From Heliopora coerulea (Eukaryota > Cnidaria > Anthozoa > Scleralcyonacea > Helioporidae): a stretch of DNA of 64,000 bases. Below the pieces are notes generated by a model. The model did not search any database, had not been told where the DNA came from, and was given only the letters and a program-made list of their open reading frames with translations. Shown piece by piece: positions 20,749-33,405 of the stretch. Where the stretch lies: NCBI GenBank assembly GCA_030142905.1, contig JASJOG010000100.1:1042001-1106000 (forward strand), written 5' to 3'. The translations under genes and the position numbers were made by a program. The first letter of the stretch is position 1, and each line of letters starts with the position of its first letter.

Positions 20749-21199
20749 AAGAAAAATTATCGAAAACACCCTCGACATTTATTTTGAAAAAAGAAGAAAA
20801 ACCAAACTTCCAGTAATTGAACTTCCGAGTCAAGTTGTACTGCTGGAATAAAAAGAGAGCAGTAATCAATGTGTGGAGAATCGTACAATTAGCACAAATA
20901 ATTTGGAAGATTTTGATATTTTTCATGATTCTGATCACGATCATTTTGAAGCAGAAAGTGAGGATGATTGACATAAAGATAAACCATTTGAACAAATAGG
21001 ATTTTTTGTAAATTTTTCTTTTGCTGCAGTTTTGATTGTGTGTTAGTGTGCATGCGATAACCTTAACACTATGACGAATGAGGAAAAATGATTGTTCTTG
21101 TGCGTATTTCCTAGTCATAACGGATCAATTTAAACACCTGTGCCATTCACAGGCACAAGTTGATTTACACGTGCAAATCACCACATGCGTGCCGCTTTG
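20749..21199. other. No recognised gene
   Basis: Short frames on both strands without motifs. Intron of the rolling-stone-like gene. Confidence 0.4.
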
Positions 21200-24100
21200 C
21201 TCACCAAAAGGCCTGCGTATACCATTACTCCAGGTCAGGTCAGGCTTGGTTGGAAAGGCCTGCAACTGGTACCATGTAAACCAGTACCACCTGTTCCATG
21301 GTCGAACCGCCGGCGACTAAACTTGCACACCCACTGGCCCTTCGGGGGGTGGGAGGGTGGGTGGACACCCTGGCAGGATAAACACAATACCTGTCTCTAA
21401 GGGCACTTGCACCATGGGTCTTGTGTCCATCTACCAAACTGGTTACCTGCTGCCTTGCGGGATAGATCTTTGTGAGGATTTAAGGCTAAGGGAGATGACC
21501 CCAACAGAAAACATCATTCGGGATGGGTAGACATCCCAAAGGGCGGATGAACTTCCACAGTCAACGGCCATCTACTGAAATGGAGCTGGGATCCCATCGA
21601 GGCAACTGTGATTAGCTTTGCTACCACTTTTGGCAGTCCCTGCACCTGGATGTATCTACAGACGTATTGGCTGTGCCTCTCCTCTGGTGACAGTGACATC
21701 CAGGCAAGAGAAGCCCTTGATAAGTGAAAGGACCACCCAAGGAAGCTTTGACTAGTCTTGGCGGTATCTTCACTGAACATCTGTCTGCCACCACACTGAC
21801 CCCGCAGAGGAAAGCTGCGTCTGCTTTTGCGCAGAAAACAAAAACCCGGAAGGAGGTAGTTACCGGTTTTAAGCCTAGAGCTATGGTGATAGCGTTCAGG
21901 CGCCAGGGACCTCCTTCTAGAGTGGGAAGGGTTTTTAACCCTATGGTAGCTACTACCCGCTTAAGCCAGGCAGCCCCTGACCAATAAGGTGCTCCAGTTC
22001 ACTAACAGGCTATTGGAGGAGGTGCTCTGATGGACCTGCCTAAATACCACCTCAGAAAACAAAGATGAACTTCTCTACTTGGAATGTTAGAACCATGATG
22101 ACCGGAATGAACACGACACATGATCTTGATCCTTATAATACTGATGTCAGGAAGACTGCTGTCATAGATACAGAACTCTCTCGCAGAGGGATTGACATTG
22201 CAGCTCTACAGGAAACACGTCTTGCTGGAGCAGGCACAGTGAAAGAAGCACACTACACCTTCTTTTGGTTTGGGAAAGCCCCCGAAGAGCCTCGCATCTA
22301 TGGTACTGGTTTTGCTGTGTCTAACCGGATGACAAATAGTACCCAAACGCCATATGCTCTCAGTGATCGCATATCAATGATGAAACTTCAGACAAGACAA
22401 GGAAACATTCGAGTTATTAATGCATATGCGCCAACATTGGCAGCATCCTCTGATGACAAGGATAGTTTCTACAACCAACTAGAAGGCGCTATCAGGGAAG
22501 CCTCTCGCTCTGAACGTACAATTCTTTTAGGAGATATGAATGCACGGATTGGAGCTGATCACCCTAGTTGGCCGGAATGTATCGGAAAATTTGGTGTAGG
22601 AAAAATTAATGAGAACGGGCAGCGTTTGCTGGAGCTGTGTTCGCGAAACAACTTATGTGTAACCAACACACTCTTTCCTGGGAAACCTCACGGGAAAATG
22701 TCCTGGTGTCACCCACGCTCAAAGACATGGCATCAGTTGGACTTTGTCATCGTGAGTCAAAAACACAGATCGGAAGTTCTGAACACCAGAACATACCACA
22801 GCGCTGACTGTGACACTGATCACAGCCTTGTTGTCTCATCCATGAGGCTACATCCTCGCCCATACCACCGTCAACTCAGGAAATCAAAGAAGATCGATGT
22901 AAGCAAAGCTAAGTTACCTGAACTTCAAGAGCAGTACTGTGTGAAGTTGGAAGAAAAGCTTGGCGATATGGAGAGAGCACATGATCCTGAGACATACTGG
23001 AACACCCTCAAAACCACCATTCATCAGACTGCGTTGGAGACTTTTGGCCTTAGAAAGAGGCAAAATCCTGACTGGTATCGGGAATCACAAGACATTCTTA
23101 AGCCAGCTCTGGAACAGAAACGGGAAGCTCTGTTAAAGGTTAAAGCAAGACCAACAAGGAAGACCCTCGCAGAGTATCGCCCGAAAAGGTCCACTGCCCA
23201 GCAAACTGTCCGCCAGTGTGTCCGAGAATACTGGGAAAGTCTGTGTGCTCGGATTGAGGCTGCAAGAGACTCGGGAAATATCAAAGACATGTTCGATGCA
23301 ATAAAGACTGCGACCGGACCATCTGCTCAGACAGCTGGAGTGCTCAAGAGGAAAGACGGATCTATTATTGAGGACAAGGGACAAAAACTAGATCGGTGGA
23401 TAGAACACTACAGTGAGCTCTATGGAGTAGAAGGCACTGCCAATCATGACTACATAAACAGCTTACCTGATTCAGCTATTCAGCACCATCTTGATGACCC
23501 TCCAGACTCTGCAGAGATAACCAGTATCATCATGAGCCTTCATCAAGGAAAGGCAGCTGGAAATGACGAAATTCCTGCGGAACTACTGAAAGCCGGACTG
23601 GAACCTCTAGCCAATCATCTACATCATCTTATAAGTACTTGCTGGTCTTCAAAGATGGTGCCTCAAGATTTAAAAGATCCCAAAATCACTACATTATACA
23701 AGAACAAAGGTGAAAGAGGGGACTGCAACAACTACCGTGGGATATCCTTGCTGAGTGTAACTGGTAAAGTTCTCGCAAGAGTCCTTCTCAAGCGTCTCCA
23801 ACAACTAGCAGAACAAATATACCCAGAATCACAATGTGGATTCAGGGCAAAACGATCAACCACAGATATGATATTCGCTGTTCGCCAACTGCAGGAGAAG
23901 TCCCGTGAACAGCAACAACCTCTCTATCTTGCTTTTGTTGATCTGACCAAAGCTTTTGATCTGGTTGATAGAAAGGCTCTGTTCACTGTACTAAATAAGA
24001 CTGGTTGTCCTCCAACTCTGCTTGCATTGATTCAGTCTTTCCATGACGGCATGCAAGCGAGAGTACAGTTTGATGGTGACCTATCTGATGAGTTCCCAAT

Positions 24101-25300
24101 ACATAGAGGCGTCAAACAAGGCTGTGTGCTTGCGCCAACCTTGTTTGGGCTATACTTCTCTTTTGTCTTCAAGACAGCCTACTGCAACCTCAATAGAAAT
24201 GTGGGAGTGTCCTTACTATCACGAGACGACAGTAACTTCTTCAATCTTACACGCTTTAAAGCTAAGACTCGGACTCAAAAAGTCGTAGTCAGAGAACTGC
24301 TGTATGCAGATGATGCTGCCCTCTGTGCATCTTCTCCTGAAAAGCTTCGAGATTTGCTAGACTGCTTTGCTGACTCCTGTGATAAGTTTGGACTCACCAT
24401 AAGCCTGAAGAAGACAGTGACTATGTCGTAGTCAAATGACACACACCGCTTCACCATAAAAGACACAGAGCTTGAGGATGTTGACAAGTTTACATATCTT
24501 GGTTCCACTCTTTCGAAGAACACGATACTTGATAAAGAAATATCCACAAGATTAGGTAAAGCCTCCACCACATTTGGTCGCCTGACCAAGCGCGTCTGGA
24601 AAAACAGACATCTTAGCATTCGTACTAAAGTAAGGGTGTATGAGGCATGTGTCCTCAGCATCCTTCTATATGGAGCTGAGAGCTGGGCTACATACCGACC
24701 TCAGGAGTCCAAGTTGAGTGCTTTCCACACCAGGAATCTACGATTCATACTTGGCAAAACCTGGGAGGAAAAAATGACGAATGAGGATGTCTTTGAGATC
24801 ACTGGTTCCGGCCCACTATCATCCAGACTTAAGTTTTTCCGGCTTCGCTGGGCAGGCCATGTCAATCGAATGCCGAAACAGCGCATCCCACGTCTTCTCC
24901 TTCACGGAGTACTACAAGAAGGAACACGCCAAACCGGACGCCCAAGGCTAAGATTCAAAGACGTTATCAAGAGAGATCTCAAAGACTTTGACATTGAGCC
25001 AGAATCCTGGACCTCTCTCTCCAAAGATCGAGACAACTGGAGAGCAAATCTTCATGCTGGATGCGTAAAAGACACTGAGAGAAACCTCTCAAAACTCAGA
25101 GAAAGGCACCTCAAACGCCACAGTTGAAAGTGAAGAAACCATGCAGTCATTCGTGACAGATGCATGCCAATACATACACAAGGAGCATGGGGTGCATTAG
25201 AGTGGGCTGAGGGGGTGCCTTCAACAAAATTTGCCCCCAAGGTGAATTACCACCTAGACCGTGGCAAAGCTGAGCATAATGACCAGTCATGCCATGCAAA
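21200..25300 (+). mobile_element. Nearly full-length APE-type LINE (CFDP2/RTE-like)
   Basis: A GC-richer 5' leader of about 800 bp (from roughly 21200) precedes a single long ORF at 22065-25127. A short 3' region continues to around 25300, where similarity to the body fades into AT-rich intron. I could not fix exact ends or target duplications. The element lies opposite in orientation to the rolling-stone gene, inside its intron. The protein has an N-terminal apurinic-like endonuclease, a reverse transcriptase and a C-terminal domain of the type seen in metazoan proteins often annotated as craniofacial development protein 2-like. Confidence 0.75.
22065..25127 (+). pseudogene. LINE endonuclease/reverse transcriptase with one in-frame amber codon
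   Basis: From the ATG at 22065 the frame runs 788 codons to a TAG at 24429-24431. It continues in the same frame for another 232 codons to 25127, about 1,020 codons in all. Endonuclease motifs appear in order: TWNVRTM (residue 5), LQETRL (about 49), LLGDMNARIG (about 158), the LDFVIVS and DTDHSL blocks (about 225-255). Reverse transcriptase shows NNYRGISLL, FVDLTKAFD (about 626) and the catalytic YADD (about 746). After the TAG come FTYLGSTLS, WAGHVNRMP and GRPRLRFKD. The TAG is the only lesion I found. It removes the C-terminal domain but leaves endonuclease and RT core intact, so partial activity cannot be excluded from sequence alone. Confidence 0.85.
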
Positions 25301-25642
25301 TTTAACAATGCCTAAGCATAGCAACAGTTCATGAAATGAAGATTCAAAATTATCTACAGTATGATATTCAGGTATCAAGCCACATATATCCACCAGTGCA
25401 ATGGTTTTATTATAGAAAAATGCAACAATTGATGGCCTAGCTAGTGATTATGCCAAGCATGACTAGTGACTGCAACAAAAATACCTGTTGATGAATGTTT
25501 TTACTGATGTCTAGTAAATTTTATATTCGCATGGCATGAGCAATAATGCTATGCACAGATAATCTTAAATTTACATAGTATGACCAGTTCCTGAGCTTAG
25601 CTTTACCACTGCACGTAGATATAGCTCTGCATACATCATTAA

Positions 25643-25737
25643 CCCATTAAGGGGCAAGGGTGCATTTTAATATTTTTACTCTGGTTAACATCAGACAATT
25701 TTACTCATCAAATGGATTAATCCTGCCCCTTATTGAG
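25643..25737. mobile_element. Short piggyBac-like MITE flanked by TTAA (copy 3)
   Basis: About 95 bp between TTAA at 25639-25642 and 25738-25741. The ends CCCATTAAGGGGCA and TGCCCCTTATTGAG are inverted. The core CTCTGG...CAGACAATTTTACTCATCAA matches copies 1, 2 and 4. Confidence 0.7.
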
Positions 25738-25741
25738 TTAA

Positions 25742-26819
25742 TGAAGTTAAAATGTATGTATTGTGAACAGGAGAAGTAGCCATAACCTTAATTAAGAATA
25801 AGCTTTGAACAGCTAATATATGCCATGGCTGAAATAACCCACAAACACTAGACAAGTATAAGTTATTAACAATCAAAATAAGCAGCATGAAAATTAAAGC
25901 ATAGAAATACTACTTACATCATATAAATGTACTGTTGGTAGCTTATTTTTATCATGCATGCAGTCCTATGGAACACAACAAGGCCTGCTTGTAATCACAT
26001 GGTTATCATGTTGTCTGAACTATCAATGTCTGTTGAGTTGGTCATAAAAATACACCTGAAATTTCTAAAAACTACAAGTTATCAAGGGTAATTAAATGTC
26101 GTTATGATATACTCAACTGTTTTGAAACTTGTTTAGCATGTCCAGCAAGCTACAACCTAATTCATTTTTTTTTTCAGAAAAGTATTATTTTGATTGTGGT
26201 TTATTAGACCTTACTATACTACACACTATAATCTAACCCTAATGCTTACCTAACTTTTACTCTAAAAATAAGGAAAAATGAAGGGAAAAAACACCCTAGG
26301 AAAGATAAAAGAATGTAATTCATAGTATTAAAATGTACAGCTTTGTGTGAGTACTCTTCCAAGTGAGGGCTACAATCCCATTGTGCTCATAGAAACATGT
26401 ACTGTTGACTTACCATAACTACAAATCTGTTGGGGAAATCAAAAAAGGTTCACATTATGTGAGGTTTGTATTATTAAGGGTAAAATTATATATATTGGGA
26501 AAGGTCTTTGGCATAATTGGATGTTTACTTTGGTATAAAAATATTCTTAAAATGAAAAAAATGAAAATAAAAAAAAAAATTGGGTCCCATACTTGTTCAG
26601 TCAGTCTCAAACAGTCCACTATCTTCATGTGACTGAAAGAAGAAGATAAATATCAATAACACTTGAAATAAACCAAGTGCTTTTGAAAATTGTTTCTCAT
26701 GGCTTATTCACCATAATCAAAGTCATACCTTTCTACAGAAAATTATCAAATTGGATTGCAGCATATTAGACTTAGTAAACAAGTTTCAAAATAGTTGAGT
26801 ATATGACAATGGTATTTAC
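25742..26819. other. Intron, no gene seen
   Basis: AT-rich intron sequence of the rolling-stone-like gene with A-rich patches (26560-26580). No motif-bearing frame. Confidence 0.4.
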
Positions 26820-27047
26820 CCTTGATAGTTTGAAGTCAACAGGCGTTTCAAGACTGACTTTTTGAGACTGATCCAACAAACATTGAAGGTTGTCGCTCCC
26901 ATGCACGACTTGCAGCCGTGCACCTGAATACATGTTAATGTATGTCACTGTGACTACCGAATGACCGCAAACAGGCGTCTGACCAGTTCCATAGAGCCGT
27001 TCACAAGTATACACGCAAAAACAAGCTGCGGCTAGCATTGGCCGAGA
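26820..27047 (-). CDS. Unassigned candidate exon, 76 codons, inside the rolling-stone intron
   Basis: On the minus strand a TTATTTTAG acceptor (27048-27049) leads into 76 open codons ending at an AGG-GTAAAT donor (26819-26818). Both ends are in phase 0. The frame includes an ATG at 27038 and reads VVTVTYINMYSGARLQVVHG then SDNLQCLLDQSQKV. Base use looks coding-like, but I do not recognise a domain. It could be an internal exon of an unrelated same-strand gene, an alternative exon of the rolling-stone-like gene (phases allow it, protein logic does not) or chance. Confidence 0.3.
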
Positions 27048-27445
27048 CTAAAATAAGCTGGGAACAGGGAATTCATACAATTATTTTCGCCAAGTAAATT
27101 TGACGTGGCTTATTTTGGTTGCGAACAACTTTATTGTGGTAACATTAGTACGGATATTCGCGTCTTATTTTAGCCTGTGGTATATATTAGCCGAGGCTCA
27201 ATCGCACTGTTTATAATCAGCCCAACGTCTCGTGACCGGAGTCATGACAAGTCAGTGTTGAAAATATTATTAAATTTGTACAAAAGTGAACATGATGTAG
27301 CGTTGCAACGTTCTTAAACTTTTTTCTACTTTTCTTCTTTCTTTTACCTTCACAAAGGGTCACTGATAACATGATTGCCATGTTTACTATGAACGCAGTA
27401 TCAAGCAAACGAACGGTTTTCACTGGTTTTTAATTCATTACTTAC

Positions 27446-27529
27446 CCAAGATACTTTAAAAACATTGTTGTCCTCGACCTTAAGGGACAATTTTTCTACA
27501 GAGAACTCCTTTCTCAGCGTACTACCCAT
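27446..27529 (-). CDS. Rolling-stone-like protein, exon 1 with start codon
   Basis: The ATG at 27529-27527 opens 28 codons ending exactly before a strong GTAAGT donor (27445-27440). The peptide begins MGSTLRKEFSVEKLSLK and ends NVFKVSW. The KEFSVEKLSL...VFKVSW pattern matches the short cytosolic N-terminus of rolling-stone proteins, which usually carry a REF-like start and an S-Q-W-like motif just before the first helix. It ends in phase 0, fitting the exon at 17866. The intron is about 9.6 kb and contains MITEs, the tRNA palindrome and a LINE. A CCAAT-type box lies upstream near 27589. Confidence 0.75.
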
Positions 27530-30254
27530 GTTTTCACAGGCGTTGAAAGAGTAGTCAAAACCAAGAAAGTCTCAGCCTTCTTCGACAGCCAATGGAAAGT
27601 CATACTGGCCTAGAAGTGTTTCGCAACAGTTGAAATGTTACCCTTGATTGCCAGGTCTTGGGGTATTAAAGTTGATCCACATGACTGACTGTTTATTCCG
27701 GAAATGGGATTCCATTTCGCAATAGTTCACCAGTGGGAAGTACGAACTATTATGGAAACGATTTATCTGTTCATCCCAAACTACGTCACGATTTCTGTGC
27801 ACCAACGTTGCAAGGATGGGAACGCGAGCGGCTCTTTACGCCACTGGTATGGCGTTATATTCCCAACCAAAATTCAAATTTGACATTGGACGATCATAAT
27901 TTACAGTTTAACACGAATCTCGCTATTCAATATTGTTCTTTCGTAATACTCGATTCAAGTTTCACAATTCGTCATGTTTGTCAACGATGCAACATTCAAG
28001 TTTGGCTTTTCGACATTCCTCTTGCTATGTATTATCACTGTCGCCATGCGACATTCCATCTTTGCAATGCAACATTCAACTTTCGACATTGAATTTCAAC
28101 ACCGAATGACTGCGTGCGTGTTAATAAACAAGCCGCTCAAACGTTTAGCGCGGGCTCATCGCAAAAACCAGCGGACGGTTGCAGTAGCGTATATAATTAT
28201 ATATCAAACATTGAACTCAAGACCAGTAAACTGTATAAAAAGACTGGAACGATAACTCCTTATGCCCGGACTTATGATTGGATAAAGCCAAAGTTCCGAC
28301 CACTGAAGGGAGCCATGTACGTCCGAAGTGTGAAAAATACAGTACAGTAGCCGACAAGAAAATTAACGATTTCTGGAAGCATAGTTGTTTTAGAACATGT
28401 AATGATAAACCAGTATGTGTTAGACCAGTAAGTCTTTTGTCAGAGGAAATTCTAGCCACGAAAATAGATTGAAAGACAAATTATTTGCCAAATTATAGCA
28501 AAATTTGACCTGAAATTCGTGGCAAAAGGGCAGGTTTTTCTTGTTTTTCTTTGTTTGTTTCTTGCTTTCATGCTTTGGTTTTCGAAGATTTGCATATCAA
28601 AAATTACAGGCATTATTTTAATATCGTAGCTTTATCCTGTTCCATTCTCGTAAACCCTAACCTAACATTTTTCGATGTGAACAACAACTTCGAACTAGCA
28701 ATAATTCTCCATAAAGTGTATTTTGGCATATTCTTTGTGTCAAAGTGGACAAACCTTACTTTAATCCGTGTTCTAGTAAATACTCTGTTGATTTTTAAAC
28801 ACGGAACACTGACCTATGTTCTTCAAATTTATCAAAATACGGGCAGTTGTTGGTGACGTATTGTTTACTTTAATTTCGAACCTTATATTTCACTGTATTT
28901 CTAGTCTTCATTGGTCGTGTATGAGTTCACGTACTCTAAAATTTGAAGGTAGTTGGTTGCAAACTTTGAAGGATTCGATACGTTTGTCTTTCTCTCGTTT
29001 AAAGGCGTTTTTTTACCTTTGGTTTGTTCCTTTTGCATGTCCTTATTTGCCCTGGTAAACAAATAGGGTTCGCACTAAATCACATCGACCTAAACCAGGT
29101 CAGCAAAAAAATAACCATCGATAAATCTGAAAATAATCCAAACTGAATCATAAGCCTTACCCTAATCATTACTCTAGTCTAATCTGAAACTTGACCTACG
29201 TCTATCCCTAAAACAAATAAAAGAAAGGTAAAATTACGAATATTGGTAATTTGGTTTAGATCGATGATATCGAGCGGTTTTAAAAGGGACTAAGGAGACA
29301 TGGAAAAACACTGAGGAGCAGTGATCTTGCAGTTTTACCAATTAAATTGTTGGTTTATTGTTTAGATTTAGAATTGACGAGCCTGAAAGCTAAGTTCGAG
29401 ACGAGGTATAAAGTTGAGCTAGCTGAATCTTTGACTTAAAATCCGTAATCCCTCAGGACAGCGTTGAAAAATAGGAATAACGTGAAAGTTCCGCGCGATT
29501 TCGAACTCAAATTTTGCTCTTTTTTGCCAAATAATTCATCCTTTTCGCTATTGTAGGTCGCTAGAAACATCTTTGACAAAATCTGTATTATTGAGGTATG
29601 TACTAAATTCTTCATAATTTACAACTTTCGCTCCACCCCACCCCCTCGATACGCCACTGAATAGTAGATTTGTTATCGCTGCAAGATTAAGGTAGTGTTT
29701 TCAATGAGCCAAGAAAACTTGGAAACGGCAAAGGCTGTTCTTCGTCGAATGGCAGATTAGCCGCTTTCATAAGCCAATGAAGGTGCATATTTTGAAATAA
29801 CTTACTTTTGCTTTTGATTTTGCATACACCCTTTGTCTATTTATTAGCCTGTATCGCATGAGGATGACCACATGGCGGGAAAATTCTGTGGCCATGAAGT
29901 AATGTATTTAATTGTACCGTAAGGTTTTCTTATATTTCATGTTTGCTTTACTTCTTTGTGAAAATTAAGTTGTTAACAGAAGGCAGTGTCACGTGTCAAC
30001 CGTCAACCTGGGCTGGCTGTCTCTAAATGTTATTCAATAAAATTAATAACGTTTTACTTTACGATAATATCAAAATGAATAAAATTAATCAAGTTACCAG
30101 AGAATAAAAAGGAATTGAAGCTGATCAGTTTTATTGCACAGTGTACTGAACCTTTTTTCAGTATTTTGAATAGATTATAGTTATGTTGATAATTATAGTT
30201 AATAATTTACAGTTAATTAATAACAACAGAGCTAAATTTCTTCCCCTATTTTAG
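27530..30254. other. Intergenic stretch with weak candidate frames only
   Basis: Between about 27870 and 28095 the motif ACATTCAA/CGACATT recurs in degenerate form, suggesting a decayed minisatellite. Plus-strand frames around 28114-28472 (for example TYDWIKPKFRPLKGAMY) and 28551-28856 have no recognisable domain. Nothing convincing between 29060 and 30240. Confidence 0.35.
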
Positions 30255-30434
30255 GAAGTAGAGATGGTCCCATGCATAATACATCACCAACAGTCAACCC
30301 CATAACTGCAACAACAATCTTCCCATCAACTTCGATTGATTCTACAACTGCAATCTCTGCTGAGCACAGAAGGGCTTTCAGTTTTGCAGCCAGGGCTGTT
30401 TCTAGCTTTTATCCTACAACTGAGCTGAGCTCTT
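30255..30434 (+). CDS. Candidate exon, Ser/Thr-rich, unassigned
   Basis: A CTATTTTAG acceptor precedes 30255 and a strong GTAAGT donor follows 30434. The open frame (starting in phase 1) is Thr/Ser/Pro-rich at first (NPITATTIFPSTSIDST) and then reads AEHRRAFSFAARAVSSFYPT. The splice signals are good; the protein is not recognised. A separate plus frame at 30501-30728 runs into the Copia LTR. Confidence 0.3.
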
Positions 30435-30700
30435 GTAAGTGGCAGGCAAAAAAGTTCAAAGACCAAAAAGGTTCACACTGACATTTTAAAGTTTTTTTGC
30501 TTGGGCTGCAATGATGATGACAAACCACCTGGTACGGTGGCTTGTAAAGCAGCACTGTCAAACTGCAGCTTGGGGCCTAACACAATAACTTTTGATGTGA
30601 ATAGCACTGACATCCATGAAATCTTTCCACTATTATCTTTAGCTGGGGTGGTTATGAACTTCTTTTGTACCAAGGAGGAGGAATTGAGCAAGGCTTCAAC

Positions 30701-30910
30701 TATTAAAATCTGTGTTGCAAAACACTGACCACTGAGTTTAAAAACATTATTAACTATTTATTGAAGAAAGGTCCTTTTGGTCGAACATGATCTAAAAGGC
30801 TTACATCATCATCAAATCAATTAACTTAAAAATCTCAAGCTGTCAATCAATTGAATAGGATAATCATAGTTTCCACTTTTTGCCTATGTATAATATTAAC
30901 AATGTTAACA
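30701..30910 (-). repeat. 3' LTR of Copia element A
   Basis: Direct repeat of 33196-33405, about 94% identical by eye. It ends (plus orientation) ...AATGTTAACA. The purine-rich tract lies just upstream on the minus strand. Confidence 0.85.
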
Positions 30911-30965
30911 CTCCCTCTCGAAAACGGAGAACTGTAAAACTAAGTCAGTAAAGTACTGTATCTAT

Positions 30966-33114
30966 TCAGATAACATTAGTGATGCCCATAAGATCTCTAA
31001 AACGTTGAAATAAAGTTCTTCCCAGTGGTTTGATTAATAAATCTGCTGGCATCTGTTCCGTAGGACAATGTTCCAAAATAATTTCAGCATTGTCGACTTT
31101 GTCACGAATAAAATGATGTCTGATGTCGATGTGCTTTGTTCTGGCATGGTACTTTGGATTCTTTGATAAGGCGATTGCTCCTTGATTATCCACTTTGATA
31201 ATTGTAGCCTCCTTTTGGATAGAGTTGAGGTTACGGAGTAACGCACGTAACTATATTGCTTCTTGACATGCCAGAGAAACTGCAACGTATTCAGCTTCTG
31301 TGGAAGAGAGAGTTACTGTACTTTGTCGTTTGCTAGCCCAACTAATTGCTTCACCACACAAAGAAAACAGATATCCTGACTGGGATTTTCTTCCATTCGG
31401 ATTACTTCCCCAATCAGCATCGACAAATCCAGTTATTTGTACCGTGTCTTGCTTTGAACCATCGAATTTAATTCGATAATTCATTGTTCCCTTGATTTTC
31501 TTTCCTGTTACATTCGTGACCATTGTTTCATATTCTTTGAATTTCTCGAAGACTTAATCTTTGTGTTTCATAAAGTAGACTGCTGTGAATCTAGACTTAT
31601 CATCAATGAATGTTACGAAGTAGCGGTTTCCTACAAGGCTCCTCGTTTGCATCGGACCACAAACATCGCTATGAACAATCCCAGGATTTCGGTCGCTCGA
31701 GTTGCTTGCTCTTTAGGAAATGGCATTCTTTTCTGCTTGCCCTTTGCGCAACCATCGCAAAATGGTAATTCTTTCGAAGATTGGAATTTCAATCCTTTGA
31801 CGAATTTCTTGTCCCTAGGCATCCTGAGGTTCTTTAGGTTCTAATGTCCGTATCTTTGATGCCACAAGTGAGTTTTCTTGAGTGGTAACATTGACATTAT
31901 GTGGCTTTTCTTTCATTTGCGAGACATCAAGAATGAAGAGGTTATTCTTCATTTTACCAGAACCCATCTCGTTTTCATTCTTGTCAACAATGATACACTT
32001 CTGTTGATTAAACGACATGAAAAATCCTCTTCTAGTGATGGCACTAACGGAGAATAAATTTTTGGCTTGGGTCTAGGACATACAAAACATCCACTAATTT
32101 AGCTTGCTTGTAACTTTCTCCAGCTTTAACTTTTAAAGAAACAGATACTTTTCCAAATGATTTAATTAATCGGTTGTCTCCCAAGCACACCTTTTCAGGA
32201 GTAGGAAATTCAACACAATCCTCCATTGATTGTTTCTCATGAGACGTGTTGAGAAGCGCCTGAATCTATATACCACGTCGAGTTATTTTTCACATCCGTC
32301 AAACTCCAAAATAAAGCGTGTTGCTCTACGCTGGCTGCACATGATGCATTGGCTTGTTTATTCTTTTCTTCTGGTTTGATCTTCTTTGGTTTCCTGCAAT
32401 CTCTAGCCGAATGTCCTTGTAAACCACAATTATAACGTTTTCCTTTCCCTTTTTCTTTAGTTTTTTTGTGTTGTTTACCTTTCGACGTGATAAGAGTCTT
32501 CTCTGCGTCATTAACAGGAAGCGAATTTTCTTTACGCTTGTGCTCTTCATGAAGTGATCTCGCGATGACGAATTTTAGGTTTAAATCTCCAGTATGAGAC
32601 TCCAAAGCCATGATTAAATTATTATAGGAATCAGGAAGACTACATAACAAAGTTGCAACTTGATCGTCTTCAGAGATTGGAGCTCCTACTACCTCTCTAG
32701 TTGTTCTGTCAAAGCTTTTACCTTGTTTATATGCTCGGTCATCGTATCACTTTCTTCCATAGCCGCTGTAAAATACTTCTTGCACAGAAATAATTTGTTC
32801 GCTAAAGATTTTACCTCGCAGTGGCTTTTCAGTTTAGACCAGACTTCCTTTGCTGTCTTCGCCGATCGAACCAACGCTAGTTGTTCATCTCCCAGAGATA
32901 AACAAATCGTCGCTAGCGCCTTATGGGCACGCCTTTGAAATTGTCGTCGAGTTTCAGTAGTTCCTTCTTCGACAGGTTCTACCTTATCTCCAGTCACGAT
33001 GCTCCAAAGACCTTTGTCCTGAAGAACCATTTGCATTTTGAATTTCCCTAAGTGAAAATTTGTTCCATTGAACTTCTCTATGCGAGACAGCGTCGTTTCT
33101 TCGTTTGAAGCCAT
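30966..33114 (-). pseudogene. Copia A gag-pol with RT and most of integrase deleted
   Basis: In minus-strand order: Gag N-terminus (33114-32689, MASNEETTLSRIEKFNGTNF), Gag end with a CCHC knuckle (CGLQGHSARDC) and the protease motif WYIDSGASQHVS (32650-32237). Then follow the GAG-pre-integrase region with its CDGCAKGK zinc-binding part (about 31800-31640) and the first integrase Asp region (about 31600). Near 31490-31500 the frame passes straight from the integrase ...TGKKIK into the RNase H start GTMNYRI. RNase H retains VDADWGSN and SSTEAEYVAV. Several stops also occur. It cannot replicate alone. Confidence 0.8.
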
Positions 33115-33195
33115 GCCAAGACCTCTCAGATAACTTGCGTGTGTAAGTTCTTGTGTGATTGTTGATCACCTAAATTCAGCCCTGGGCCCATAACC

Positions 33196-33405
33196 TATTA
33201 AAATCTGTGTTGCAAAATACTGATCACTGAGTTTAAAAACACTATTAACTATTTATTGAAGAAAGGTCCTTTTGGTCCAACATAATCTGAAAGGCTTACA
33301 TCATCCTCAAATCAATTAACTCAAAAATGTCAACCTGTCAATCAATCAAATAGGATAATCATAGTTTCCACTTTTTGCCTATGTATAATATTAACAATGT
33401 TAACA
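33196..33405 (-). repeat. 5' LTR of Copia element A
   Basis: Partner of 30701-30910. The primer-binding site lies immediately downstream on the minus strand. Confidence 0.85.

Larger units (their letters stand above)
30701..33405 (-). mobile_element. Copia element A, internally deleted, two 210-bp LTRs
   Basis: Two direct copies at 30701-30910 (3' LTR) and 33196-33405 (5' LTR) are both 210 bp and differ at about 12 positions. Flanks TCAAC and TCCAC form a 5-bp target duplication with one mismatch. The primer-binding site GGTTATGGGCCCAG abuts the 5' LTR (33182-33195) and complements the anticodon region of initiator Met-tRNA. A purine tract (GAGAGGGAG) precedes the 3' LTR. The interior encodes Gag, protease, the start of integrase and then RNase H, with the RT missing. 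The element is 2.7 kb instead of about 4.5 kb. Confidence 0.88.
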
